Assembly (NCBI GenBank): GCA_046565865.1
Contig: JBKHXU010000076.1
Coordinates: forward strand, 1-5,096
Reading direction: 5' to 3'
Length of the DNA: 5,096 nucleotides
DNA from: JBKHXU01 sp046565865
GTDB taxonomy: Bacteria; Pseudomonadota; Gammaproteobacteria; Acidiferrobacterales; Sulfurifustaceae
A program made the position numbers and the translations under genes. Shown piece by piece: positions 1 to 5,096 of this stretch. Under the pieces are notes generated by a model that saw nothing but the letters and a program-made list of their open reading frames with translations, was not told the DNA's origin and ran no database searches. Position 1 is the first letter of the stretch, and the number at the start of each line of letters is the position of its first letter.

Positions 1-112
1 CGACCGCCGCGACGATGATCGTTGCCCCCGCGCGCGAGGAGCGCGGCGGTGGGGCGATCGTTCCGGCAATGTTAATGCGGCGCGACAGCGGGGTGACACC
101 GTTCGGTTTCAT
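1..112 (-). CDS. Possible N-terminal part of an unknown protein (runs off left edge)
   Basis: An ATG at 112 on the minus strand opens a frame that stays open to the window edge (37 codons). It begins 6 bases after the stop of the lipoprotein protease gene, which would fit co-transcription. The peptide starts MKPNGVTPLSRR, has a Pro/Arg-rich stretch and ends in ATIIVAAV, which could be the start of a membrane segment. About 80% of its third positions are G or C. No strong ribosome binding site is visible. A plus-strand frame over the same bases is also open from base 3 to a TAG at 120-122, has similar third-position composition, and would read as a protein C-terminus converging on the protease gene. 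I prefer the minus-strand reading for its start codon and spacing, but the evidence is thin and no family is recognised. Confidence 0.3.
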   Translation of the reverse strand, partial: MKPNGVTPLSRRINIAGTIAPPPRSSRAGATIIVAAV

Positions 113-118
113 GTTGTC

Positions 119-958
119 TTAGTCGCTCACGCTCGGGGGCTTTACCGTGGCGACGAACCCGGTCCAAAGCTCGTCCAGCGGCCTGGCATATGCCGAGCGA
201 ACCGAGGAATCGAACCGGGCTCCGCCGGCAAGCGATCGGACCAGGCGTTCGAACGCCGCAGGCTCGCTGTGGTGCAAATATTCAACGAACAATGCGGCTT
301 GGCGATAGTACATGTGCGCCTCCAATCCGTACGATGCGGCATGTTTCGCGCCGAGCCACGATTGCGTCGCCTCCGGGACAAAGTGCTTGCCCTGACTTAT
401 GGCGGCGCGTGCGGATTCGACGGAAACCGTCTCGGCTCCGCCGCCGTGCGAGACATACACCGCCAGGCCTTCGCTAAACCATCCGGGCACGCGACTCCAT
501 GCCAATGTCGACATGCCCTGTGCCAGATGCAGGTGCGACAGTTCGTGCGCGAGTATGCGCGGCAGGCGCGCCGGTTCCTGGTCCAGCAGCTTCGGCGATA
601 AATGGACCGCTTTCAAAAACACGCTGCCCGCAGACTCGCGCGACTGTCCGGTGTGCGCGACATAGCTCTCGCGAGACGCGTACGTATAGACCGCCACGGG
701 TCGCAAGAATGGCGCAAACTGTGCGCGCGCGACGGTATCGAGTGCATGCGGCAGGGCGCTTGCGGCCGCCCGCGCCAACGTCTCCGAACCCGGTTCGCAC
801 ACGATGCGCGCATCGGACGTGCAGACATGGAAGTGGGACTTCGATTGCGCCCAGGCGCTGACCGCGCGCGCCATGTGACAGCCGCTTGCGAGGAGCGCAA
901 CCGCGCCCAGCAAAACGAGCGCGAGATAACGTCTGTGAGTAGAAGCGGTCCGTGCCAT
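119..958 (-). CDS. Lipoprotein with gluzincin-type zinc metalloprotease domain
   Basis: The predicted product is 279 residues from the ATG at 958. A TTG at 985 would add nine residues, but the ATG puts a basic n-region (MARTASTHRR) directly before a hydrophobic core and the lipobox LASGC, so Cys27 would be the lipidated residue. The protein is therefore probably membrane-anchored and faces the periplasm. The catalytic signature HELSH lies at about residues 138-142 (HExxH: two zinc ligands plus the general base). The motif GWFSEGLAVY follows about 20 residues later and supplies a likely third ligand, Glu163, the gluzincin or peptidase-MA-like arrangement. Cys46 and Cys54 could form a disulfide in the mature protein. 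A helical C-terminal part rich in Tyr, Ala and Leu (YGLEAHMYYRQAALFVEYL region) is typical of such domains. The substrate is unknown. No clear Shine-Dalgarno precedes the ATG. A TTATAG hexamer on the minus strand at 986-991 could be a -10 element, but no good -35 accompanies it. Confidence 0.8.
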   Translation of the reverse strand: MARTASTHRRYLALVLLGAVALLASGCHMARAVSAWAQSKSHFHVCTSDARIVCEPGSETLARAAASALPHALDTVARAQFAPFLRPVAVYTYASRESYVAHTGQSRESAGSVFLKAVHLSPKLLDQEPARLPRILAHELSHLHLAQGMSTLAWSRVPGWFSEGLAVYVSHGGGAETVSVESARAAISQGKHFVPEATQSWLGAKHAASYGLEAHMYYRQAALFVEYLHHSEPAAFERLVRSLAGGARFDSSVRSAYARPLDELWTGFVATVKPPSVSD

Positions 959-1001
959 ATGATCCGATTCGGTTCGAAGCGACAACTATAACGCCCGCGT
1001 A

Positions 1002-1030
1002 TTGGCGCGCGCTACGCTGCCGACGATAAT
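1002..1030 (+). promoter_or_regulatory. Candidate sigma70 promoter for the transporter cluster
   Basis: TTGGCG at 1002-1007 and GATAAT at 1025-1030 are separated by 17 bases, the optimal spacing; GATAAT matches the -10 consensus at 5 of 6 positions. Transcription would start near 1037, about 17 bases before the ATG of the truncated transporter gene. It lies in the divergent gap between the protease gene and the transporter cluster, where a plus-strand promoter is expected. No operator or riboswitch-like structure is evident in this gap. This is a motif match only. Confidence 0.45.
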
Positions 1031-1053
1031 GCCGCCATGCCGGCGCGCCTCGC

Positions 1054-1259
1054 ATGCTGATCCGCATCGTCGGGATCGTCTTTTCCATATTCGCCGTAAT
1101 CGCCGTCGGCTACGTGTACGGCCGGTTGAAGCGGCCGAATCTGACGACGGTCAACCAGCTCAATACCGATGTGCTGTTGCCGGCGCTGATCTTCTCGTGA
1201 CGCTGCTGTCGTTCGTGTTGAGTGACGCACAGCCGCCGACCTTGGGATTTGCCCAATGA
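1054..1259 (+). pseudogene. Truncated AEC-family transporter (N-terminal stub plus C-terminal remnant)
   Basis: The frame from the ATG at 1054 encodes 48 residues and ends at TGA 1198-1200. It consists of a hydrophobic first helix (VGIVFSIFAVIAVGYVYGR) and then a segment ending VLLPALIFS, which resembles the first two membrane segments of AEC permeases and matches FLPALVLNVL in the next gene. AEC proteins are usually near 300 residues, so most of the protein is missing. From 1197 a different frame reads VTLLSFVLSDAQPPTLGFAQ and ends at TGA 1257-1259. It resembles the C-terminal TTLLSLVTLP of the downstream paralogue, and its stop overlaps the next start codon as ATGA. The simplest reading is an internal deletion of roughly 700 bases that also shifted the frame. 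Family similarity is visible; the deletion is inferred. A functional 48-residue peptide or an assembly error cannot be excluded. Confidence 0.6.
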
Positions 1260-2170
1260 TTGCGACCTTGCTGCAAATGTTCACCCTGATCGGCGTCGGC
1301 CTGTTGTGGTCGTGGTGGCAGCCGGGCAAGCTTGAACCGGAAGCCGCGCGCAAGGTTCTGGTCGGGTCGGTCTACTATTTGTTTCTGCCGGCGCTGGTGC
1401 TGAATGTTTTGTGGCAGGCGCCGATCGGCGTCGAGACGTTGAAGATTATGACGGTCGCGGCCATCGGCGTGCTAGCGGCGCTCGCGGTGAGCTTGCTCGC
1501 GTGCCGCGTGTGCGCGGCGCAACGTGGTACCGCGGGGGCGATGATCCTGGCCGCGTCATGGCCGAATGCCACGTACCTCGGTTTGCCGGTGCTGGAGAAA
1601 ACGCTTGGGCCGTGGGCGCGCAGCGTCGCCATCCAATACGATTTGTTTGCATGCACACCGTTGTTGCTGACCCTCGGCATCATGATCGCGAACGCCTACG
1701 GTACCGGTGGCCGCTGGCAGAATCCGGCGCGCGTGTTGCTGACGGTGCCGCCGTTTTGGGCCGCGCTTGCGGCACTGGTGCTCAACGTTGGCGCGGTGCC
1801 GATGCCAAGCTGGATCGGCGGGCTGCTGTCGCTCATGGGCGCGGCGGTGGTGCCGCTGATGCTGGTGTCGGTGGGCATGGCGCTGCGCCAAGGCTTCGGT
1901 CAGTGGCAGCACCTACCCTTGGTGGTTCCCGTGGCGGTGATCCAACTCTTCATCATGCCGCTGGTGGTGTGGGGCGCTGCCATCGCGTTCGGCTTCACCG
2001 GTGAGATGCGAGTGGCACTGGTGCTCGAGGCGGCCATGCCGAGCATGGTGCTTGGCATCGTGCTCGCGGATCGCTACGGCCTTAACACCGGCGTATATGC
2101 CGCGGCGCTGACCGCGACGACGTTGCTTAGCTTGGTGACATTGCCGTTGTGGTTCAGTTGGGCGAGTTGA
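1256..2170 (+). CDS. AEC (auxin efflux carrier) family transporter
   Basis: This 304-residue, very hydrophobic protein has the full length usual for the AEC family of inner-membrane secondary transporters. About ten membrane segments can be placed, near residues 1-21, 34-53, 64-84, 92-113, 124-148, 158-182, 186-210, 220-246, 251-272 and 279-301. Family features include FLPALVLNVL in helix 2, the N-A-T-Y-L-G-L-P motif in helix 4 (about residues 104-111; compare the family's N-x-x-x-x-G-x-P), and a C-terminal ADRYGLN segment followed by a helix ending TLLSLVTLPLWF. Bacterial members often export or import carboxylates such as malate or malonate; the substrate cannot be read from the sequence. 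The start overlaps the stop of the decayed paralogue (ATGA), suggesting past translational coupling. A weak purine-rich site, GGGA at 1244-1247, lies 8 bases before the ATG. The thioredoxin-fold lipoprotein gene follows 17 bases after the stop, probably on the same transcript. Confidence 0.88.
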   Translation: MIATLLQMFTLIGVGLLWSWWQPGKLEPEAARKVLVGSVYYLFLPALVLNVLWQAPIGVETLKIMTVAAIGVLAALAVSLLACRVCAAQRGTAGAMILAASWPNATYLGLPVLEKTLGPWARSVAIQYDLFACTPLLLTLGIMIANAYGTGGRWQNPARVLLTVPPFWAALAALVLNVGAVPMPSWIGGLLSLMGAAVVPLMLVSVGMALRQGFGQWQHLPLVVPVAVIQLFIMPLVVWGAAIAFGFTGEMRVALVLEAAMPSMVLGIVLADRYGLNTGVYAAALTATTLLSLVTLPLWFSWAS

Positions 2171-2177
2171 AAACAAC

Positions 2178-2181
2178 GAGG
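2178..2181 (+). promoter_or_regulatory. Ribosome binding site that fixes the start of the DsbA-like lipoprotein
   Basis: GAGG lies 6 bases before the ATG at 2188. An in-frame ATG at 2149, inside the end of the transporter gene, would put a charged 13-residue extension before the signal peptide. The 2188 start is therefore preferred. Confidence 0.65.
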
Positions 2182-2187
2182 CGAACC

Positions 2188-2889
2188 ATGCATACACGAA
2201 TGAAACCGCCACTTGCGGCGATAGTCATCAGCGCCGTCGTCAGCGCCTGCGCCGGCACGCCGTCCGCGAATGCGCCGTCAAACGCGCCGCCGGTTGCCGC
2301 ACCCTCGACGCCCGCCACCACACCGGCCGGTCCGCGTATCAGGTTGAAGGACGCGTTTACGCTCGGGCATCGTACCGCGCCGCTGGCGCTGGTGGTGTAT
2401 GCGGATTACCAGTGTCCGTACTGCGCGCGCTTTCACCACGGCATGCTCGGCGATATCAAGGCGCGTTACATCGATAGCGGTGTGTTGCTTTACGTGCACA
2501 AAGATTTTCCGCTGCGCATGCATCGGCAGGCGTTGCCGGCCGCCATCGCCGCGCGCTGCGCCGGTGCCCAAGGTCGTTACGGTGCGATGCAAGGGCGGTT
2601 GTACGAGGCACAGACGAATCTCGGCGAGCCGCTCTACACGCAGCTCGCGACCACGATAGGGCTCGATCTCGCTGCGTTCCAAACGTGCCGCGCCGATCCC
2701 GCTACCCATCGCAGCATCGAGCGCGACCTGCGCGAGGGGCAACGGGCGAATGTCAAGGCAACGCCGACACTCCTGCTCGGGCGTATTGAGGGCGATAGCG
2801 TGATCATCGAACGCGTCAGCGCCGGGTTGCCATCGCTCGACGCGCTGGGCGCGGAGATCGAGCGGCTGCGCGCCAGTCCTTCGCGCTGA
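2188..2889 (+). CDS. DsbA-like thioredoxin-fold lipoprotein (thiol-disulfide oxidoreductase)
   Basis: The product is 233 residues. It has a short basic N-terminus, a hydrophobic core (LAAIVISAVV) and lipobox VSAC with Cys21 as the probable lipidation site. An Ala/Pro/Thr-rich tether to about residue 48 suggests a periplasmic domain held off the membrane. The remainder matches the DsbA-like 'thioredoxin_4' type: beta strand LALVVYADYQ, active site CPYC at residues 76-79, an inserted helical region, and ATPT with the cis-proline at about residue 193. FHHG and HKDFPL are also typical of these proteins. Two further cysteines, Cys124 (ARCAG) and Cys167 (FQTC), match the positions of the extra pair in BdbD/DsbA-like relatives and may form a structural or regulatory disulfide. 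The likely role is disulfide formation or exchange in secreted proteins; the direction and partner are unknown. Only 4 bases separate its stop from the convergent oxyR stop, so there is no room for a dedicated terminator. Confidence 0.85.
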   Translation: MHTRMKPPLAAIVISAVVSACAGTPSANAPSNAPPVAAPSTPATTPAGPRIRLKDAFTLGHRTAPLALVVYADYQCPYCARFHHGMLGDIKARYIDSGVLLYVHKDFPLRMHRQALPAAIAARCAGAQGRYGAMQGRLYEAQTNLGEPLYTQLATTIGLDLAAFQTCRADPATHRSIERDLREGQRANVKATPTLLLGRIEGDSVIIERVSAGLPSLDALGAEIERLRASPSR

Positions 2890-2893
2890 GTGT

Positions 2894-3808
2894 TTACGCG
2901 CGCGGTTTGATGGCGTTCACGTTATGCGGCAGTGCTGTGCGCGTGAGCATCGCGAGCGCATGCAGCACCGCGACGCGGGCGTAGCCGCGGCGCCATACCA
3001 GCGCGATCAGCCGGTTCGGCGTCGAGTCGGCGAACGGGCGAAACACCAGCAGGCGCTTGCCGATCGCGCTCGTGCGCGTCGCGAGCGCCGGCATCAACGT
3101 GATGCCGATGCCGGCGGCGACCATTTGTCGTAGCGTCTCGAGGCTCGTCGCCGGGTAGTCGTCGTCGCTGCCGCGGCGCGCCCCGCACACGGCGAGCGTT
3201 TGATCGCGCAGGCAGTGGCCCTCTTCGAGTAGCAAAATTTGTTCGCCAATGAGATCGGCCTGGCGCAATTTCTTTTTCTTCGCCAGCGGATGTTGCGCCG
3301 GCAGCGCCGCCATGAAGGGTTCGCGAAACAGCGGTTCGTGTTCGAGGCCGTGTTCGTCGATCGGCAGCGCCACCAAACACGCATCGAGCTTGCTCGCGCG
3401 CAGTTGCGCCAGCAGCTCCGCGGTGAGTGCCTCGCGCATGTATAGCCGCAGTTGCGGGTACGCCGCGCGGATCTTGGGCAGCAGGTGCGGCAGCAGATAC
3501 GGACCGAGCGTGGGAATGACGCCCAAGCGCAGCGGCCCGGTGAACGGGTCGCCCGCGCCGCGCGCCAGCGCGCGCAACTGATCCGCCTCCGCCAGCACCA
3601 CGCGTGCCTGGGCGATGATCTCCTTCGCCGCCGCCGTCGGCACCGCGCGCTTGCTGGTGCGCTCGAACAGCTGCACGCCCAACTGATCCTCGAGCTTTTT
3701 GATCTGCATGCTCAAGGTCGGTTGGCTCACATGGCAGGTGTTGGCGGCGCGCGCGAAGTTGCCGCTGTCGGCCAACGCCACCAAATAGCGCAAATCCCGC
3801 AGGTTCAT
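2894..3808 (-). CDS. oxyR: OxyR, hydrogen peroxide-sensing LysR-type regulator
   Basis: This is a 304-residue cytoplasmic transcription factor of normal OxyR length. Residues 1-60 form the LysR-type winged helix-turn-helix (MNLRDLRYLVALADSGNFAR, then VSQPTLSMQIKKLEDQLGVQLFER, given here in two parts); a periplasmic-binding-protein-like sensor domain follows from about residue 90. The redox motif GHCLRDQTLAVC places Cys199 and Cys208 at exactly the E. coli positions, and the peroxide-pocket residues Thr100, His198 and Arg201 are also present. This sets it apart from generic LysR proteins. In known OxyRs, H2O2 drives a Cys199-Cys208 disulfide that reshapes the tetramer and activates target promoters. 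The gene is divergent from dps-catalase. The operator at 3813-3849 starts 4 bases upstream of the oxyR ATG, so binding there would probably also repress oxyR, as in E. coli. No strong ribosome binding site or oxyR promoter is obvious; a TAATAT on the minus strand at 3835-3840 is a weak -10 candidate inside the operator. Confidence 0.95.
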   Translation of the reverse strand: MNLRDLRYLVALADSGNFARAANTCHVSQPTLSMQIKKLEDQLGVQLFERTSKRAVPTAAAKEIIAQARVVLAEADQLRALARGAGDPFTGPLRLGVIPTLGPYLLPHLLPKIRAAYPQLRLYMREALTAELLAQLRASKLDACLVALPIDEHGLEHEPLFREPFMAALPAQHPLAKKKKLRQADLIGEQILLLEEGHCLRDQTLAVCGARRGSDDDYPATSLETLRQMVAAGIGITLMPALATRTSAIGKRLLVFRPFADSTPNRLIALVWRRGYARVAVLHALAMLTRTALPHNVNAIKPRA

Positions 3809-3812
3809 ATCG

Positions 3813-3849
3813 ATAGCCGTTGCCTATTGCAGCGATATTAACAATCGAT
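3813..3849 (+). promoter_or_regulatory. OxyR operator
   Basis: Four tetranucleotides lie at exact 7-base spacing: ATAG (3813-3816), CTAT (3824-3827), ATAT (3835-3838) and CGAT (3846-3849). They match the proteobacterial OxyR consensus ATAG-N7-CTAT-N7-ATAG-N7-CTAT at 14 of 16 positions over its full 37 bases. The oxyR-proximal half is perfect and the dps-proximal half has one mismatch per element. The last element touches the -35 hexamer of the dps promoter, the usual position for OxyR contact with RNA polymerase. The site lies between oxyR and dps and can serve both. Confidence 0.85.
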
Positions 3850-3878
3850 TGGAGCTATAGGTAGGCCCTCCCTATATT
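3849..3878 (+). promoter_or_regulatory. dps-catalase promoter
   Basis: TTGGAG at 3849-3854 (weak -35) and TATATT at 3873-3878 (-10, 5 of 6 matches) are separated by 18 bases. A start near 3885 would give a leader of about 24 bases before dps. A weak -35 directly downstream of an activator site is what an OxyR-dependent promoter should look like. Confidence 0.65.
3856..3876. repeat. Inverted repeat TATAGG-N9-CCTATA over the dps core promoter
   Basis: Perfect 6-base arms at 3856-3861 and 3871-3876 flank 9 bases. The right arm overlaps the -10 hexamer and the left arm sits just after the -35. It contains ATAG and CTAT, but 11 bases apart rather than 7, so it does not fit the OxyR spacing. It could be an operator for a second regulator or a chance palindrome. 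Confidence 0.4.
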
Positions 3879-3898
3879 TCCGCCTGTCACCAACACAT

Positions 3899-3903
3899 AG
3901 AGG
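3899..3903 (+). promoter_or_regulatory. Ribosome binding site of dps
   Basis: AGAGG lies 5 bases before the ATG at 3909 and supports that start. Confidence 0.6.
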
Positions 3904-3908
3904 CAACA

Positions 3909-4379
3909 ATGAAAACAGCAGCCGAAACCAAGGCAAGCAGCCAGCCCGCGGTCGCCGCCGCGCTTGGCCGTGTGCTCGCCGATACCTACACGCTTTATCT
4001 CCAGACCCACAACTTTCACTGGAACGTCACCGGCCCGTATTTCTACGCACTGCACAAGATGTTCGAGGAGCAGTACCAGGAGATGGCGGCGGCGGTGGAC
4101 GAAATCGCCGAGCGCATCCGCGCCCTCGGCGCCGCGGCGCCCGGTACCTACGCCGAATTCGGCCGCTTGGCCAGTATCCGCGAGGTAACCGGCGTGCCGG
4201 AGTGGTCGACGATGGTACGCACGCTCGCGGACGGCAACGACGCCGCGGTGCGCACGTTGCGCGCCGCGCGCGAAGCGGCCGCGGCCGCCGGTGACGAGGC
4301 GACGGTGGACCTTACGGTGCAACGCACGCAGGCGCACGAGAAGAACGCGTGGATGTTGCGCAGCACGATCGAACGTTAA
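3909..4379 (+). CDS. dps: Dps-family ferritin-like DNA/iron protection protein
   Basis: The product is 156 residues, within the usual Dps range of about 150-180. Dps proteins form dodecameric shells that oxidise Fe2+ with H2O2 and store the iron, which limits hydroxyl radical formation; some also bind DNA. The inter-subunit ferroxidase site is complete: His37 (in FHWNVTG), His49, Glu53, Asp64 and Glu68 (DEIAERI) keep the spacing of E. coli His51, His63, Asp67, Asp78 and Glu82. HNFHWNVTGPYF and AVDEIAERIRALG are the signature segments, and the rest is helical and Ala/Arg-rich. The N-terminal tail is short with only two lysines (Lys2, Lys8), so DNA binding of the E. coli type is uncertain. A strong OxyR-type promoter lies upstream. 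The catalase gene begins 22 bases after the stop with no terminator between, indicating a dps-catalase operon. Confidence 0.93.
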   Translation: MKTAAETKASSQPAVAAALGRVLADTYTLYLQTHNFHWNVTGPYFYALHKMFEEQYQEMAAAVDEIAERIRALGAAAPGTYAEFGRLASIREVTGVPEWSTMVRTLADGNDAAVRTLRAAREAAAAAGDEATVDLTVQRTQAHEKNAWMLRSTIER

Positions 4380-4388
4380 CGATAAATC

Positions 4389-4393
4389 GAGGA
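4389..4393 (+). promoter_or_regulatory. Ribosome binding site of the catalase gene
   Basis: GAGGA lies 8 bases before the ATG at 4402, in the 22-base gap after dps. It supports that start, and independent translation of the second gene of the operon. Confidence 0.6.
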
Positions 4394-4401
4394 ACAAAAC
4401 C

Positions 4402-5096
4402 ATGAGCGACAAACCGAAGACCATGACCACCGCCGCCGGCGTGCCGGTGGCGGCCAACCAAAACTCCATGACCGCCGGCCCGCGCGGGCCGGTGCTGATG
4501 CAGGACTATCAGCTCATGGAAAAGATGGCGCACTTCAACCGCGAGCGCGTACCCGAGCGCGTGGTGCACGCCAAGGGCGCGGGCGCGTACGGCACGTTCA
4601 CCGTAACCGGCGACATCGCGCGCTACACGCGCGCCAAACTGTTCGAGCGCGTCGGTAAGACATGCGAGACGTTCATGCGCTTCTCGACCGTCGCCGGCGA
4701 GGTCGGCAGCGCCGATACCGTGCGCGACCCGCGCGGGTTCGCGGTCAAGTTCTACACCGAGGAAGGCAACTGGGACATGGTCGGCAACAACACGCCGGTG
4801 TTCTTCATCCGCGATCCGCTGAAGTTTTCCGACTTCATTCACTCGCAGAAGCGCCACCCGGTCACCGGCCGGCGCGACGCGACCATGCAATGGGACTTCT
4901 GGTCGCTCTCGCCCGAGTCGTTGCACCAGGTGACGTGGCTCTTCGGCGATCGCGGCATCCCCGCAAGCTACCGGAACATGAACGGCTATTCGAGCCATAC
5001 GTACAGCCTGTGGAACGCCAACGGCGAGCGCTTCTGGGTGAAGTGGCACTTCAAGACGCGTCAGGGCATTCGCAATCTCACGGTGGACGAGGCGAC
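4402..5096 (+). CDS. katA: Monofunctional heme catalase, N-terminal part (runs off right edge)
   Basis: The frame gives 231 residues before the window ends, about half of a small-subunit catalase (about 480-500 residues). The enzyme converts two H2O2 to water and O2. The distal heme pocket is present: catalytic His56 in RVVHAKGAGA, Ser95 in FMRFSTVAGE and the catalytic asparagine in VGNNTPVFF (Asn129/Asn130). RDPRGFAVKFYTEEGNWD and NGYSSHTY are further family signatures. The proximal tyrosine heme ligand lies beyond the window. The short N-terminus and the sequence PVAANQNSMTAGPRGPVLMQD suggest a small-subunit (clade 3 type) cytoplasmic enzyme with no signal peptide, rather than a large-subunit KatE. 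It follows dps closely and is probably co-transcribed from the OxyR-controlled promoter. The symbol is assigned by type; katB is a possible alternative name. Confidence 0.93.
   Translation, partial: MSDKPKTMTTAAGVPVAANQNSMTAGPRGPVLMQDYQLMEKMAHFNRERVPERVVHAKGAGAYGTFTVTGDIARYTRAKLFERVGKTCETFMRFSTVAGEVGSADTVRDPRGFAVKFYTEEGNWDMVGNNTPVFFIRDPLKFSDFIHSQKRHPVTGRRDATMQWDFWSLSPESLHQVTWLFGDRGIPASYRNMNGYSSHTYSLWNANGERFWVKWHFKTRQGIRNLTVDEA

Noticed and set aside
24..55. GC-rich hairpin as a terminator for the protease gene
   Set aside because: CGCGC/GCGCG with outer GCCCC/GGGGC arms can pair, but the stem has internal mismatches, no U-tract follows on either strand, and the region may be coding.
1037..1060. 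Short upstream ORF (7 codons) overlapping the start of the truncated transporter
   Set aside because: It has no ribosome binding site, starts at the predicted transcript start, and such short frames arise easily by chance.
474..1088. 204-codon minus-strand frame overlapping the protease gene
   Set aside because: It is out of frame with the HELSH-containing protein, Arg-rich and without recognisable features.
2882..2902. Bidirectional terminator between the convergent DsbA-like and oxyR genes
   Set aside because: Only 5-base CGCGC/GCGCG arms around an 11-base loop, no T-tract, and the arms lie inside both coding regions.
3809..3849. Two ATCGAT palindromes (3809-3814 and 3844-3849) as a separate repeat
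   Set aside because: Each partly overlaps an OxyR element and the 35-base spacing adds nothing beyond the operator itself; six-base palindromes are common by chance.
3855..4469. 204-codon minus-strand frame over dps
   Set aside because: It overlaps a clear dps gene with an intact ferroxidase site, the dps promoter and the start of the catalase gene; it is a shadow frame.
4312..5049. 245-codon open frame on the minus strand
   Set aside because: It lies antisense to the catalase and dps genes and comes from high-GC codon structure; its product is low in complexity (Val, Ala, Arg, His) with no domain.

Overview
This 5.1 kb window is GC-rich, densely coded DNA. It most likely comes from a gammaproteobacterium or a related high-GC proteobacterium. 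That inference rests on an OxyR whose key residues keep the E. coli numbering, a proteobacterial-type OxyR operator, two lipobox signal peptides and GC-rich third codon positions. No taxonomic marker is present, so genus is not assigned. I see no mobile element, CRISPR array, tRNA or rRNA.

Left part (1-1053): a minus-strand gene for a lipoprotein with a gluzincin-type zinc protease signature (HELSH followed by WFSEG). It may be followed on the same strand by the start of another gene that runs off the left edge. A roughly 95-base divergent intergenic region separates it from a plus-strand cluster and holds a reasonable sigma70-like promoter for that cluster.

Middle (1054-2889): an AEC-family (auxin efflux carrier type) transporter gene reduced to an N-terminal stub and a likely short C-terminal remnant. 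The remnant's stop overlaps the start of an intact second AEC transporter (ATGA). A lipid-anchored DsbA-like thioredoxin-fold protein with a CPYC active site follows 17 bases later.

Right part (2894-5096): a peroxide-defence module. oxyR (minus strand) is divergent from a dps-catalase pair (plus strand). The 100-base gap between them carries a near-complete four-element OxyR site (ATAG-N7-CTAT-N7-ATAT-N7-CGAT) that abuts a TTGGAG-N18-TATATT promoter for dps. OxyR senses H2O2, Dps oxidises and stores Fe2+ (limiting Fenton chemistry) and catalase removes H2O2. The catalase gene runs off the right edge with its distal heme-pocket residues visible.

Nothing here is clearly a new type of system. 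The most informative items are the OxyR-controlled intergenic region with an additional unexplained inverted repeat over the core promoter, the decayed tandem transporter, and the uncharacterised lipoprotein protease.
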